Assembly: GCA_050952845.1 (NCBI GenBank)
Contig: JBMNLP010000001.1
Span: forward strand, 1,426,001-1,490,000
Length of the DNA: 64,000 nucleotides
Direction of reading: 5' to 3'
From: JAGVSV01 sp050952845
Lineage (GTDB): Bacteria > Bacillota > Clostridia > Christensenellales > Aristaeellaceae
The notes below the pieces were generated by a model that ran no database searches, was not told the origin of the DNA, and saw nothing but the letters and a program-made list of their open reading frames with translations. The position numbers were made by a program, and so were the translations under genes. This document shows positions 52,864 through 61,487 of the stretch, one piece after another (within the stretch, counting starts at the first letter, position 1; each line of letters begins with the position of its first letter).

Positions 52864-54984
52864 ATGTCCACAAAAAAGAAACTGGTCATCGTGGAATCCC
52901 CCGCCAAGGCGAATACAATCGCCCGGATGCTGGGCAGAAACTACAAGGTGGAAGCTTCTCAGGGCCATGTGCGCGATCTGCCCAAATCACAGCTGGGTGT
53001 TGACGTGGACAACGACTTTGATATGAAATACATTACCATCAAAGGACGGGGGGATATCCTAGCCAAGCTTCGCAAGGAAGCTAAAACAGCGTCAGATGTG
53101 CTGCTGGCAACCGACCCGGACCGCGAGGGAGAAGCCATATCATGGCATTTGGCTCAAGCCCTGAAGCTCGATTTAGATAAACCGCTGCGCGTCGACTTTC
53201 ATGAAATAACTAAAAAAGCCGTGGCCAGCGCCGTCAAACAGCCTCGTGCCATCGATATGAACCTGGTGGACGCCCAGCAAGCCAGGCGGGCATTGGACAG
53301 GCTGGTAGGCTATAAAATTAGTCCGCTGCTGTGGGCCAAGGTACGCAAAGGCTTGTCAGCCGGCCGTGTTCAAAGCGTCGCCGTACGCATCATCGCCGAT
53401 CGCGAAGCCGAGATTGATGCTTTTATCCCCGAGGAGTACTGGGAAGCGTCGGCGACCGTGCACTGGAAAAGAGAAAATGGCACCAAAGCGCCTTTCACGC
53501 TGAAGCTGCAAGCCCTTGACGGTAGAAAAGCTGTTTTATCCAATGCTGACGAAGCCGACCAAGCCAAGCAGCGCATTGCAACAGCTGCCCTCGCTATAAC
53601 CGGCATCAGGAACAGGGAACGAAAAAAATCTCCAGCGCCGCCGTTTACCACATCCACCCTACAACAGGAAGCATCCAGGAAACTGAACTTCACGCTATCC
53701 AAAACCATGCAGGTTGTTCAGACGTTATACGAGGGGGTCAACCTGAAAAAGGGCGGGATGCAGGGGTTGGTCACCTATATCCGCACCGATTCGGTCCGGG
53801 TCAGCGCTGACGCCATTCAGGCTGTGCGTGGCCATATTCTGTCCAACTATGGAGCTGATTACTTACCCGAGACAGAAAACGTTTATAAGGGCAGAGGCAG
53901 CGCGCAGGATGCCCATGAAGCCATCCGGCCAGTCGACATAGCCTTTACACCGGATGCGGTCAAGGAATCCCTGACAAGGGACCAGCACCTGCTATACAGG
54001 CTGATCTACCACCGCTTCGTTGCCAGCCAAATGAATCCGGCTTTGTATGACACCCGAACCATCGACATAACAGGCGATGGCGTGGAACTGCGCTATTACG
54101 GCGAAAGCAAGCGGTTTTCAGGATTTACAGCCGTATACGAAGAAGGGCAGGATGATGCTTCCGCACCAGCTGAAACAAAGCTGCCCGTGGTGCAGGAGGG
54201 CGATGCCGTCGTCATAGAAGAAGCCTTGGCAGAACAGTTTTTCACCCAGCCTCCGGTCCGTTACACTGAGGCCTCCCTGGTGCGCACGCTGGAAGAAAAT
54301 GGGATTGGTCGTCCATCAACCTATGCGCCGACCATATCGACGATCATTGCCCGCGGCTACGTATCTCGCGAGAAGAAACGCCTGTACCCCACGGAGCTTG
54401 GCAAAACCGTCAACGCCCTGATGATCGAACACTTCTCCCCCATCGTAGACATCGACTTTACAGCCGGCTTGGAAGCCGGCCTGGATGCCGTTGAGGATGG
54501 AGAGAAGGACTGGAAAAGTCTGTTGGCGGAGTTCTATCCGCCTTTTGAAGATATGCTGCAGAAAGCCGATGAGGCGATTGAAAAAATCGTCATCGAAGAT
54601 GAGGTCAGCGACATCCTCTGCGAAAAATGCGGCAGGATGATGGTATACAAAACAGGACGGTATGGCCGGTTTTTAGCTTGCCCGGGCTTTCCGGACTGTC
54701 GCAACACCATGCCCATCCTTACCTACATCGATGCACCCTGCCCCAAGTGCGGAGCCAGGCTGCTGGAAAAAACCAGCAGAAAGAATAGAAAGTTCTATGG
54801 CTGTGAGAAGTATCCGGACTGCGATTTCGTGTCCTGGGATATGCCTGTGGACAAAAGCTGCCCCAAATGCGGCTCCTATATGATCTTAAAGCGCCGAAAA
54901 GCAGGGAACCTGTTCCTCTGTGCCAACGAGACCTGCCGGCACAGCGAGCCTGCAGACGACCAACAGGGTGATGATGAACCATGA
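52864..54984 (+). CDS. topA: DNA topoisomerase I
   Basis: TopA relaxes negative supercoils. The 706 residues begin with the TOPRIM domain (LVIVESPAKANTIARML, ATDPDREGEAISWHL). The active tyrosine is in TYIRTDSVRVS, and three C-terminal zinc ribbons follow (CEKCG...C, CPKCG...C, CPKCG...C). Start is at MSTKKKLVIVES with GGAGG seven bases before. It is tightly followed by trmFO. Confidence 0.98.
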   Translation: MSTKKKLVIVESPAKANTIARMLGRNYKVEASQGHVRDLPKSQLGVDVDNDFDMKYITIKGRGDILAKLRKEAKTASDVLLATDPDREGEAISWHLAQALKLDLDKPLRVDFHEITKKAVASAVKQPRAIDMNLVDAQQARRALDRLVGYKISPLLWAKVRKGLSAGRVQSVAVRIIADREAEIDAFIPEEYWEASATVHWKRENGTKAPFTLKLQALDGRKAVLSNADEADQAKQRIATAALAITGIRNRERKKSPAPPFTTSTLQQEASRKLNFTLSKTMQVVQTLYEGVNLKKGGMQGLVTYIRTDSVRVSADAIQAVRGHILSNYGADYLPETENVYKGRGSAQDAHEAIRPVDIAFTPDAVKESLTRDQHLLYRLIYHRFVASQMNPALYDTRTIDITGDGVELRYYGESKRFSGFTAVYEEGQDDASAPAETKLPVVQEGDAVVIEEALAEQFFTQPPVRYTEASLVRTLEENGIGRPSTYAPTISTIIARGYVSREKKRLYPTELGKTVNALMIEHFSPIVDIDFTAGLEAGLDAVEDGEKDWKSLLAEFYPPFEDMLQKADEAIEKIVIEDEVSDILCEKCGRMMVYKTGRYGRFLACPGFPDCRNTMPILTYIDAPCPKCGARLLEKTSRKNRKFYGCEKYPDCDFVSWDMPVDKSCPKCGSYMILKRRKAGNLFLCANETCRHSEPADDQQGDDEP

Positions 54985-56291
54985 TAAAGCCGCCTGTCAA
55001 CATCATAGGCGCAGGATTGGCGGGCTGTGAAGCCGCCTGGCAATTGTTGCGCCGAGGCGTTCCTGTCAAGCTGTACGACATTAAGCCACATCGTACCACC
55101 CCGGCGCACTCTTCTCCCCTGTTCGCTGAGCTTGTGTGCAGCAATTCGTTTCGATCCGACTGCATACAGAACGCCTCAGGCTTATTGAAGGAAGAGATGC
55201 GCTGCTTCGACTCCCTCATCATCGATGCTGCTGACAGGACGCGCGTGCCGGCCGGCAGTGCGCTGGCAGTCGATCGGAAGCGGTTTGCGAATGATATCAC
55301 GCAGTTGCTCATGAGCCATCCCCTCATGACCTTTATCAGCGATGAGGTAACCGACATACCGCAGGAGCCAGCCATCATCGCCACCGGTCCCCTAACAACC
55401 GACGCCATGAGCCGCGCTATCACAGCCTATACCAACAAAGCACAGCTGTCGTTTTATGACGCAGCGGCGCCCATTGTGTCTGCCGATTCAATTGATATGG
55501 GCATCGCTTTCCGCGCATCCCGGTACGGGCGGGGCAATGATTATATCAACTGCCCCATGACTGAGGAGCAATACGACCGCTTCTACCAGGCGCTGCTTCA
55601 TGCAGAAACAGCGCCGGTTCACGCATTTGAGGAGGAAAAGATATTTGAAGCCTGTATGCCGGTGGAGTCTCTGGCAAAGCGCGGCAGAATGACGCTGGCT
55701 TATGGCCCCATGAAACCGGTGGGCCTGATGGACCCCAAGACCGGCCGCAGGCCGTTCGCAGTGGTTCAGCTGCGGCATGAGGATACGCCGTGCACTCTTT
55801 ACAACCTGGTTGGCTTTCAAACCAGGCTGAAGTTCAGCGAACAGAAACGGGTTTTCTCGCTGATTCCAGGCTTGGAAAACGTGGAGTTCGTTCGGTATGG
55901 CGTCATGCACAGAAACACTTTTCTGAACAGCCCGGGTTTCCTGGACCGTCAGTTCCGTGTCATAGGAACGAAGGCGCTTTTTTTTGCCGGCCAAATCACA
56001 GGAGTAGAAGGCTATGTAGAAAGCGCAGCTAGCGGGATGATCTGCGGCCTGACATTGGCGGCTGTGCTGTTTGGCCGTAAAATACCTGACTTTCCCCCTA
56101 CCACTTCGCTTGGCGCGCTGGGGCGCTACGTATCGGCACCCAACCATGACTTTCAGCCCATGAACATCAACTTTGGTATCATGGACACCGGCTCTGTGAA
56201 AGCCAGGTCCAGGGGCGAACGTTATCTCGAAGTAGCCAACAAGGCGCTGGCTGCGGTACGCATCATCAGGGATAGTTACGAAACTGAATGA
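54981..56291 (+). CDS. trmFO: tRNA uracil-54 C5-methyltransferase TrmFO
   Basis: TrmFO makes ribothymidine-54 using methylenetetrahydrofolate and FAD. The dinucleotide-binding N-terminus INIIGAGLAGCEAAWQLL, the CSNSFRSD motif and GQITGVEGYVESAASG are all present in 436 residues. The start overlaps the topA stop by four bases. Position between topA and hslV is usual for Bacillota. Confidence 0.97.
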   Translation: MIKPPVNIIGAGLAGCEAAWQLLRRGVPVKLYDIKPHRTTPAHSSPLFAELVCSNSFRSDCIQNASGLLKEEMRCFDSLIIDAADRTRVPAGSALAVDRKRFANDITQLLMSHPLMTFISDEVTDIPQEPAIIATGPLTTDAMSRAITAYTNKAQLSFYDAAAPIVSADSIDMGIAFRASRYGRGNDYINCPMTEEQYDRFYQALLHAETAPVHAFEEEKIFEACMPVESLAKRGRMTLAYGPMKPVGLMDPKTGRRPFAVVQLRHEDTPCTLYNLVGFQTRLKFSEQKRVFSLIPGLENVEFVRYGVMHRNTFLNSPGFLDRQFRVIGTKALFFAGQITGVEGYVESAASGMICGLTLAAVLFGRKIPDFPPTTSLGALGRYVSAPNHDFQPMNINFGIMDTGSVKARSRGERYLEVANKALAAVRIIRDSYETE

Positions 56292-56304
56292 AGGAGTGAA
56301 ATAC

Positions 56305-56844
56305 ATGGACATTAAAGGAACAACCATATGCGCTGTACGCAGAAACGGCTGCGTAGCTGTGGCAGGCGACGGCCAGGTAACCTTAGGCCAGGCTACAATA
56401 TTTAAAAGCTCAGCAAAGAAGGTGCGCCGAATATACAACGACCGGGTGGTGGTGGGCTTTGCAGGCGCGGTGGCTGATGCGTTTACACTGTCGGAGCGCT
56501 TTGAAGAAAAGCTGACCGAGACAAACGGCAACTTGGAACGAGCCGCAGTCAGCTTGGCCAGGGAATGGCGCAGCGACAAGGTATTGCGGAAGCTGGAAGC
56601 CCTGCTGGTTGTCACCGATGGGCACGATCTGCTGATCATCAGCGGCAGCGGCGAGGTGATCAACCCCGATGACGGCATATGCGCCATCGGCTCCGGCGGC
56701 AACTACGCATTGGCAGCCGCACGCGCCATGTTGCAAAATACCGACCTTTCTGCCCGTGATATCGCCGAGAAGTCACTGTACATCGCCGCGTCCATCTGCG
56801 TATATACCAACGACCAGATCACCGTGGAGGAGGTGTCTTCATGA
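56305..56844 (+). CDS. hslV: ATP-dependent protease peptidase subunit HslV
   Basis: HslV is the proteasome-like peptidase of HslUV. The N-terminal catalytic threonine is in KGTTICAVRRNG, so a short MDIKG propeptide would have to be removed. GDGQVTLGQ and the KVRRIYNDRVVVGFAG stretch fit the family. The ATG at 56305 lies eight bases after AAGGAG. A GTG at 56296 is less likely. It overlaps hslU by four bases. Confidence 0.96.
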   Translation: MDIKGTTICAVRRNGCVAVAGDGQVTLGQATIFKSSAKKVRRIYNDRVVVGFAGAVADAFTLSERFEEKLTETNGNLERAAVSLAREWRSDKVLRKLEALLVVTDGHDLLIISGSGEVINPDDGICAIGSGGNYALAAARAMLQNTDLSARDIAEKSLYIAASICVYTNDQITVEEVSS

Positions 56845-58214
56845 TGAGGGAATTGACGCCGCGCGAAATCGTACGCGAGCTGGACCGGTATATCATCGGT
56901 CAGGAAGAAGCCAAGCGGATGGTAGCCATCGCGTTGCGCAACCGGTACCGGCGCTCGCTGGTGTCCGAAGAAATGCGCGAGGAAATTTACCCCAAGAATA
57001 TTCTGATGATGGGGCCAACAGGTGTGGGTAAAACCGAAATCGCCAGGCGCCTGGCGCGTTTAGTCAACGCGCCGTTTGTCAAGGTAGAGGCAACTAAATT
57101 TACTGAAGTGGGCTATGTCGGGCGTGATGTGGAAAGCATTGTGCGCGACCTGGTTGAAAACGCCATTCGCATGGTGCGAGATGAACATGCTGCGCGGGTC
57201 AAAGCGCGCGCCGAAGTATTAGCCGAGGACAGGCTGGTCACTTTGCTGACAACCCCTCTTAAAAAGCCCGTCGCCAACCCCATTGACATCCTGCTGGGTG
57301 CGAACAAAGCAAAGGAACCGGAACCCACCGATGAAGAAAGGGCCAGGTTGTCAGGGAAGCGTGCCGACATCAGGGAGCGGTTGGCAGCAGGCGAGTTGGA
57401 GGACACGGAGCTTGAAATTGAGGTGGAGGAAGCCGCGCCCAAGCTTGAAGTTGGCGGCAGCGCCATCAACATCGGCGACATGATGGGCGGCATGCTTCCT
57501 AAGAAAACGAAGCTCAGAAGAGTCAAGGTGCGGGAAGCCAGGCGGATCCTGCTGTCCGAGGAGTCCCAGAAGCTGATTGACGAAGACGCTGTCACCGAAG
57601 AAGCGCTGATGCGCGCTGAACAACACGGCATTGTGTTTATCGACGAGATCGATAAAATCGCCGGGCGAGCCGCTGCTGGCAGTGGCCCCGATGTATCAAG
57701 GGAAGGCGTTCAGCGCGATATCCTGCCCATTGTGGAAGGAAGCACAGTGACCACCAAATACGGCAGTGTACGCACAGATTTTATGCTGTTTATTGCCGCC
57801 GGCGCATTCCACGTCGCCAAGGTGAGCGACCTCATCCCCGAGCTGCAGGGTCGCTTCCCCGTGCATGTCATGCTAAAAAGCCTGGGCAAGGATGACTTTG
57901 TCAAAATCCTCACGCAGCCTGACAACGCCCTGACCAAGCAGTATACTGCCCTTCTGGAAACCGACAACGTACGCCTGACATTTGATGACGAGGCGCTGGA
58001 TGCCATTGCCGAGGCAGCCTGTAACGCCAACGACGCCGGCGAAAACATCGGCGCCAGAAGGCTGCACGCCGTGTTTGAGGAACTCTTAGAGGACATCTCC
58101 TTCAACGCCGGCGGCGACAGCATGCCCGTGATCGACATCAACATCACCGCAAACTACGTCAGGGAACATGTCAGCACTGCTAAAAAGGATGACATGAAAA
58201 GGTTTATTCTATAG
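56841..58214 (+). CDS. hslU: ATP-dependent protease ATPase subunit HslU
   Basis: HslU unfolds substrates for HslV. The 457 residues carry MMGPTGVGKTEIARRLA (Walker A), GIVFIDEIDKIAG (Walker B), the variable I-domain between them, and a family C-terminus ending MKRFIL, which in homologues inserts into HslV. It ends the long plus-strand run and overlaps the facing glycosylase gene by 11 bases. Confidence 0.97.
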   Translation: MMRELTPREIVRELDRYIIGQEEAKRMVAIALRNRYRRSLVSEEMREEIYPKNILMMGPTGVGKTEIARRLARLVNAPFVKVEATKFTEVGYVGRDVESIVRDLVENAIRMVRDEHAARVKARAEVLAEDRLVTLLTTPLKKPVANPIDILLGANKAKEPEPTDEERARLSGKRADIRERLAAGELEDTELEIEVEEAAPKLEVGGSAINIGDMMGGMLPKKTKLRRVKVREARRILLSEESQKLIDEDAVTEEALMRAEQHGIVFIDEIDKIAGRAAAGSGPDVSREGVQRDILPIVEGSTVTTKYGSVRTDFMLFIAAGAFHVAKVSDLIPELQGRFPVHVMLKSLGKDDFVKILTQPDNALTKQYTALLETDNVRLTFDDEALDAIAEAACNANDAGENIGARRLHAVFEELLEDISFNAGGDSMPVIDINITANYVREHVSTAKKDDMKRFIL

Positions 58215-58713
58215 GAGGCTGGTGCTGCGCATAGGGCAGGATGGCAGCCCAGGCTGTCGCCAGGCGTTCCATTCCCCAAGCCGCGTTAGCTGGGCTGGTG
58301 GATGGCAGCGTAAAGGCGGGTAATCCCACAATTTCAGCGGCATGTTGCATGTACAACGATGCCGCTTTTTGTCCGTTGAGGAAAACAGCCTGCACCACGG
58401 TTTTCGCCACCAGGCTGCCGATTGGGTTGATTGCCGGGCTTTGGATGCTGCTGTCGCTCGACCCCGATACCCGACATGACGCCACCACATCCCACAGCGC
58501 GATGCCATGGTCCAACAAAAACTCCCGCTTTTCAGCGATGGCTTCGGGCAAATCTCGCTGAAAAAGACGTGCCATCAGCGGCCAGAAGCGGTTGTTTCTG
58601 TTGCCGTAGTAGAACATTGTTTCCCGCGACACAACGGAGGGAAAGCTACCCAATATCAGCAGCGAACTGCGCGCGTCATACACAGGCGGAAAAGGATGAT
58701 GCACCAGCGTCAT
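58204..58713 (-). CDS. DNA-deoxyinosine glycosylase (UDG superfamily, family 6-like)
   Basis: The 169-residue enzyme would excise hypoxanthine or uracil from DNA. It shows the motif LILGSFPSVVSRETMFYYGNRNNRFW and the second motif LPSTSPANAAWG typical of the hypoxanthine-DNA-glycosylase group. Mug is a more distant alternative. Its start codon overlaps the stop of a 33-codon gene (ATGA), and its 3' end overlaps hslU. Confidence 0.85.
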   Translation of the reverse strand: MTLVHHPFPPVYDARSSLLILGSFPSVVSRETMFYYGNRNNRFWPLMARLFQRDLPEAIAEKREFLLDHGIALWDVVASCRVSGSSDSSIQSPAINPIGSLVAKTVVQAVFLNGQKAASLYMQHAAEIVGLPAFTLPSTSPANAAWGMERLATAWAAILPYAQHQPPIE

Positions 58714-58811
58714 GGCGAAGCGATCTGCATGCCGCCGCGGCCGCCCTTGTTCAGCCTGTATGCGGCAATACCCAATTTACCTTTTTTGCCATGCAACTTC
58801 ATGATATCCAT
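58710..58811 (-). CDS. Unannotated 33-residue basic protein coupled to the glycosylase gene
   Basis: A 34-codon frame starts with ATG at 58811, has a perfect AAGGAGG eight bases upstream, and ends in TGA overlapping the glycosylase ATG (ATGA). The product is rich in Lys, Arg and Gly and begins MDIMKLHGKKGKLG. The ribosome site and coupling support translation. No family is recognised. It could be a true small protein or a leader peptide that promotes translation of the glycosylase. Confidence 0.6.
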   Translation of the reverse strand: MDIMKLHGKKGKLGIAAYRLNKGGRGGMQIASP

Positions 58812-58840
58812 GCACGCAACCTCCTTCCCATGTTGCCATG

Positions 58841-58869
58841 AGTATATCATTGCACACTTGCCGCTTCAA
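58841..58869 (-). promoter_or_regulatory. Putative promoter of the small gene-glycosylase unit
   Basis: TTGAAG and TATACT are 17 bases apart on the minus strand, about 30 bases before the small gene. Confidence 0.5.
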
Positions 58870-58910
58870 ATGCTTCAAATGCATATGCACAGGCTTTTCA
58901 AAAATCGCGG

Positions 58911-58939
58911 TTGACAATCCGCCGCTTTGTTGCTATATT
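58911..58939 (+). promoter_or_regulatory. Promoter of the tRNA-Ser genes
   Basis: A consensus TTGACA and TATATT are separated by exactly 17 bases, with the first tRNA beginning about 38 bases later. Confidence 0.8.
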
Positions 58940-58976
58940 GAATCGGCATTTTGAAATGCATTTGCCATTTCAGGAT

Positions 58977-59065
58977 GGAGAGATGGCCGAGCGGTTGAAG
59001 GCGCCAGTCTTGAAAACTGGTGATGTCGAAAGGCACCGGGGGTTCGAATCCCTCTCTCTCCGCCA
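58977..59065 (+). tRNA. tRNA-Ser (anticodon TGA)
   Basis: The acceptor GGAGAGA pairs with TCTCTCC. The anticodon loop is CTTGAAA, a long variable arm is present, the T-loop is GTTCGAATC, and CCA is encoded. Confidence 0.95.
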
Positions 59066-59076
59066 TCAGGCTTCAT

Positions 59077-59167
59077 GGAGAAGTACCCAAGTGGCCGAAG
59101 GGGCTCCCCTGCTAAGGGAGTAGTACGTTAACGCGTAGCGAGAGTTCAAATCTCTCCTTCTCCGCCA
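59077..59167 (+). tRNA. tRNA-Ser (anticodon GCT)
   Basis: The acceptor GGAGAAG pairs with CTTCTCC. The anticodon loop is CTGCTAA, a long variable arm is present, the T-loop is GTTCAAATC, and CCA is encoded. Confidence 0.95.
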
Positions 59168-59168
59168 A

Positions 59169-59201
59169 AACCCAGTAGTTTCAACGGCTGCTGGGTTTTA
59201 T
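59169..59201 (+). terminator. Terminator after the tRNA-Ser genes
   Basis: The stem AACCCAGTAG with CTGCTGGGTT (one G-T pair) is followed by TTAT, two bases after the tRNA CCA end. Confidence 0.8.
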
Positions 59202-59243
59202 ATATCAGTTACCATTCACAACTTGTATCAAATCGTTATACTT

Positions 59244-59272
59244 TTCACATATTTTTCACATTGATTTATAAA
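59244..59272 (+). promoter_or_regulatory. Putative promoter of the tandem aldolase gene
   Basis: TTCACA and TATAAA are 17 bases apart in an A/T-rich stretch. Several TTCACA/TGTGAA copies surround it (59215, 59244, 59255 and inverted at 59305), so a regulator site is possible. Confidence 0.4.
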
Positions 59273-59325
59273 TTTATGGTATAGTTGAAATTGGGATCGC
59301 AATTTGTGAAAACGGAGGTACGGAA

Positions 59326-60615
59326 ATGGATTTCAACTACCTGCATCCTGCTGACCAGCTGGTCATGATCATGCAGCGCATCTATCAATACGGCATGACA
59401 ACGACTTCGGGAGGCAACCTGTCCATCCGCGATGAAAGCGGCGACGTGTGGATCACCCCGTCCGGCATTGACAAAGGAGCACTGACCAGTGCTGACATGA
59501 TCCGCATCAGACCGGACGGGCAAGCTATCGGTCCCCATAAGCCCTCGGTTGAGCTGCCGTTTCATCTGGATATATACCGCAAACGGCCTGATCTGTCAGC
59601 AATACTGCATGCGCATCCCCCTACCATGGTGGCGTTCAGCCTGGCGCGCAAAATACCCAACATCAGGCTGATCCCCGATGTGCTACAGCTGTGTGGCGAA
59701 GTGGTGATGGCACCCTATGCTGTACCCGGCAGTACAGAACTGGGCAGCAACATATCGTCAAAATTCGCCGAAGGCTATCACACCGTGATGTTGGAAAACC
59801 ACGGGTGCGTCATCGGCGGGAAGGATCTGTTCTCCGCCTTCATGGCGTTTGAAACACTGGACTTTTCTGGTCGGCTGGAGATCGACGCCCAAAAACTCGG
59901 CACACCACGTTCCCTAACCACCGAGCAGATCGACATGCGCAAAAACAAGCCTACCCCGCTACTAGACGAGTTCATACCAAAGTCCGTATCCAGCGAGGAG
60001 CGTGCTGCGCGGCGCGACATGTGCAGGCTGATCCATCGTTCCTATGATCAGCGCCTGTTCACCTCGACACAGGGCACGTTTTCACAAAGATTGCAGGACG
60101 GTTCTTACATCATCACACCATATAACAAGGACCGGAAATACCTGCAGCCTGAAAACCTGGTGCTGATTCGACACGATATGTGCGAAGCTGGCAAACAGCC
60201 CAGCCGCTCAGTGCGCCTGCACCGCGCCATATACGATAGCCACCCGGATATCGGCTGCATCATCATTGCCCACGCACCGTCTATCATGGCTTTTGCGGTG
60301 ACCGATGCCGTTTTCGATTCGCGCATCATCCCGGAAAGCTATATCAACCTGCGCGATGTGAAGGAACTGCCGTATTTTTCATCCACCAATGATATTCCCG
60401 GCACCGTCAGCGCTTTGTCCAGCAAAACGCCTGTGCTTGTCATCGAAAACGAATGCGTGCTGGTAACAGGCAAAAACCTGCTCAATGCCTTTGACCGCCT
60501 GGAGGTGCTGGAGTACAGCGCCAAAGCGCTTATCGCCGCCAGCGATATCGGCCCCACGGTCATGATATCGGATGATGAAGTCAGGGAAATCGAGAAAGCG
60601 TTCAATTTGAATTGA
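59326..60615 (+). CDS. Tandem class II aldolase/adducin-domain protein
   Basis: The 429 residues are two class II aldolase folds in one chain. The first (about 1-215) keeps all zinc ligands expected from fuculose-phosphate aldolase: Glu76, His95 and His97 in HAHPP, and His159 in ENHG. In the second (about 225-429) the matching positions are Arg297, Ile314, His316 and Glu376, so three of four ligands are lost. The first half is probably an aldolase or epimerase acting on a sugar phosphate, and the second may be structural or bind ligand. It is a single gene with its own terminator. Confidence 0.85.
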   Translation: MDFNYLHPADQLVMIMQRIYQYGMTTTSGGNLSIRDESGDVWITPSGIDKGALTSADMIRIRPDGQAIGPHKPSVELPFHLDIYRKRPDLSAILHAHPPTMVAFSLARKIPNIRLIPDVLQLCGEVVMAPYAVPGSTELGSNISSKFAEGYHTVMLENHGCVIGGKDLFSAFMAFETLDFSGRLEIDAQKLGTPRSLTTEQIDMRKNKPTPLLDEFIPKSVSSEERAARRDMCRLIHRSYDQRLFTSTQGTFSQRLQDGSYIITPYNKDRKYLQPENLVLIRHDMCEAGKQPSRSVRLHRAIYDSHPDIGCIIIAHAPSIMAFAVTDAVFDSRIIPESYINLRDVKELPYFSSTNDIPGTVSALSSKTPVLVIENECVLVTGKNLLNAFDRLEVLEYSAKALIAASDIGPTVMISDDEVREIEKAFNLN

Positions 60616-60631
60616 TTGATCTGATTCTTAA

Positions 60632-60664
60632 AAAAGGAGCCCATCCAGCGGATAGGCTCCTTTT
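60632..60664. terminator. Bidirectional terminator
   Basis: The ten-base-pair stem AAAAGGAGCC / GGCTCCTTTT lies between two converging genes and has A/T tracts on both sides. Confidence 0.85.
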
Positions 60665-60676
60665 AAAGCTTATAAA

Positions 60677-61465
60677 TTACTCCGTAGGCGTGGCGACGAT
60701 GAACACCATGTCGTTCAGTTCTTCCTCTTCAAAGAAATCATAGAAAGTGAAGTTGTAATAGAACCGCTCAGCCGGATATACGCCGTAGCCGTCCTGGTTA
60801 TGGTCGGTGGTGTCGTAGGAATCGGCGACAATGATGACGTCATCCTGTGCAGTTTCGGTGCCCATGGTGTCATACCCGATGATTACCTGCCAGTGTCCGC
60901 CCCAATCGTTCCAGCCGATGAGAATAGGCTTGCCTTCGGATAGCGTCTGCCTAATATAATCAAGCGTGAACACCTCATAGGGTTCACCTTCGATATCGAA
61001 GGTGGAAAACGTGTCAAACCCGCCAACGCCGTCGATTATCTGCAGCGCCTGGCGAAGGGAGGTGGCGCCGGGTTTGAGGCCCTGTTCACGCATCGCGCCC
61101 AGCGTTTCCTCGTTATGGTCGCCCAGCTTGCCGTACCAGTCGAGCATCATCATCACAGCGCTGACGCCACAGCTCCATTCAGAGGTTTGCTGCTGGGTTC
61201 TGAAATTGGTCAGTATCGTGAGGGTATCGGTGCTCTCCATATTATAAAAATCCAATGAACTGAAATAGGGGCTGCCAGGATGGTCGCCCATGCGTTCGAC
61301 GCTGTCGGCACCGTCATCGGCACTCAAATCAACTGTATAGGGGATTTTCATTTCATCGGAGTAGTTGCCGCCAGTAGCTTCAACCATTTCTGGTGCAGCC
61401 TCGGCAAATGCTGCCAACGGCAGCATCATCGTAACGATTAATATCAATGACAAGATTCTTTTCAT
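60677..61465 (-). CDS. Secreted C39-like cysteine peptidase
   Basis: The 262-residue protein begins with a signal peptide (MKRILSLILIVTMMLPLAAFAEA). The papain-like catalytic residues fit the C39_2 family: Cys in EWSCGVSAVMMMLDWYG, His in GGHWQVIIGYD, and Asp in IIVADSYDT. The start at 61465 follows AAGGAG, and the longer frame is rejected. No leader-peptide transporter domain is present, so it is not a bacteriocin exporter. It lies 22 bases after asnS. Confidence 0.82.
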   Translation of the reverse strand: MKRILSLILIVTMMLPLAAFAEAAPEMVEATGGNYSDEMKIPYTVDLSADDGADSVERMGDHPGSPYFSSLDFYNMESTDTLTILTNFRTQQQTSEWSCGVSAVMMMLDWYGKLGDHNEETLGAMREQGLKPGATSLRQALQIIDGVGGFDTFSTFDIEGEPYEVFTLDYIRQTLSEGKPILIGWNDWGGHWQVIIGYDTMGTETAQDDVIIVADSYDTTDHNQDGYGVYPAERFYYNFTFYDFFEEEELNDMVFIVATPTE

Positions 61466-61487
61466 AATTTCTCCTTTCAAGAGTCGG

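Noticed and set aside
55488..56702. A 404-codon open frame on the minus strand
   Set aside because: It is antisense to trmFO and hslV and shows no family motifs.
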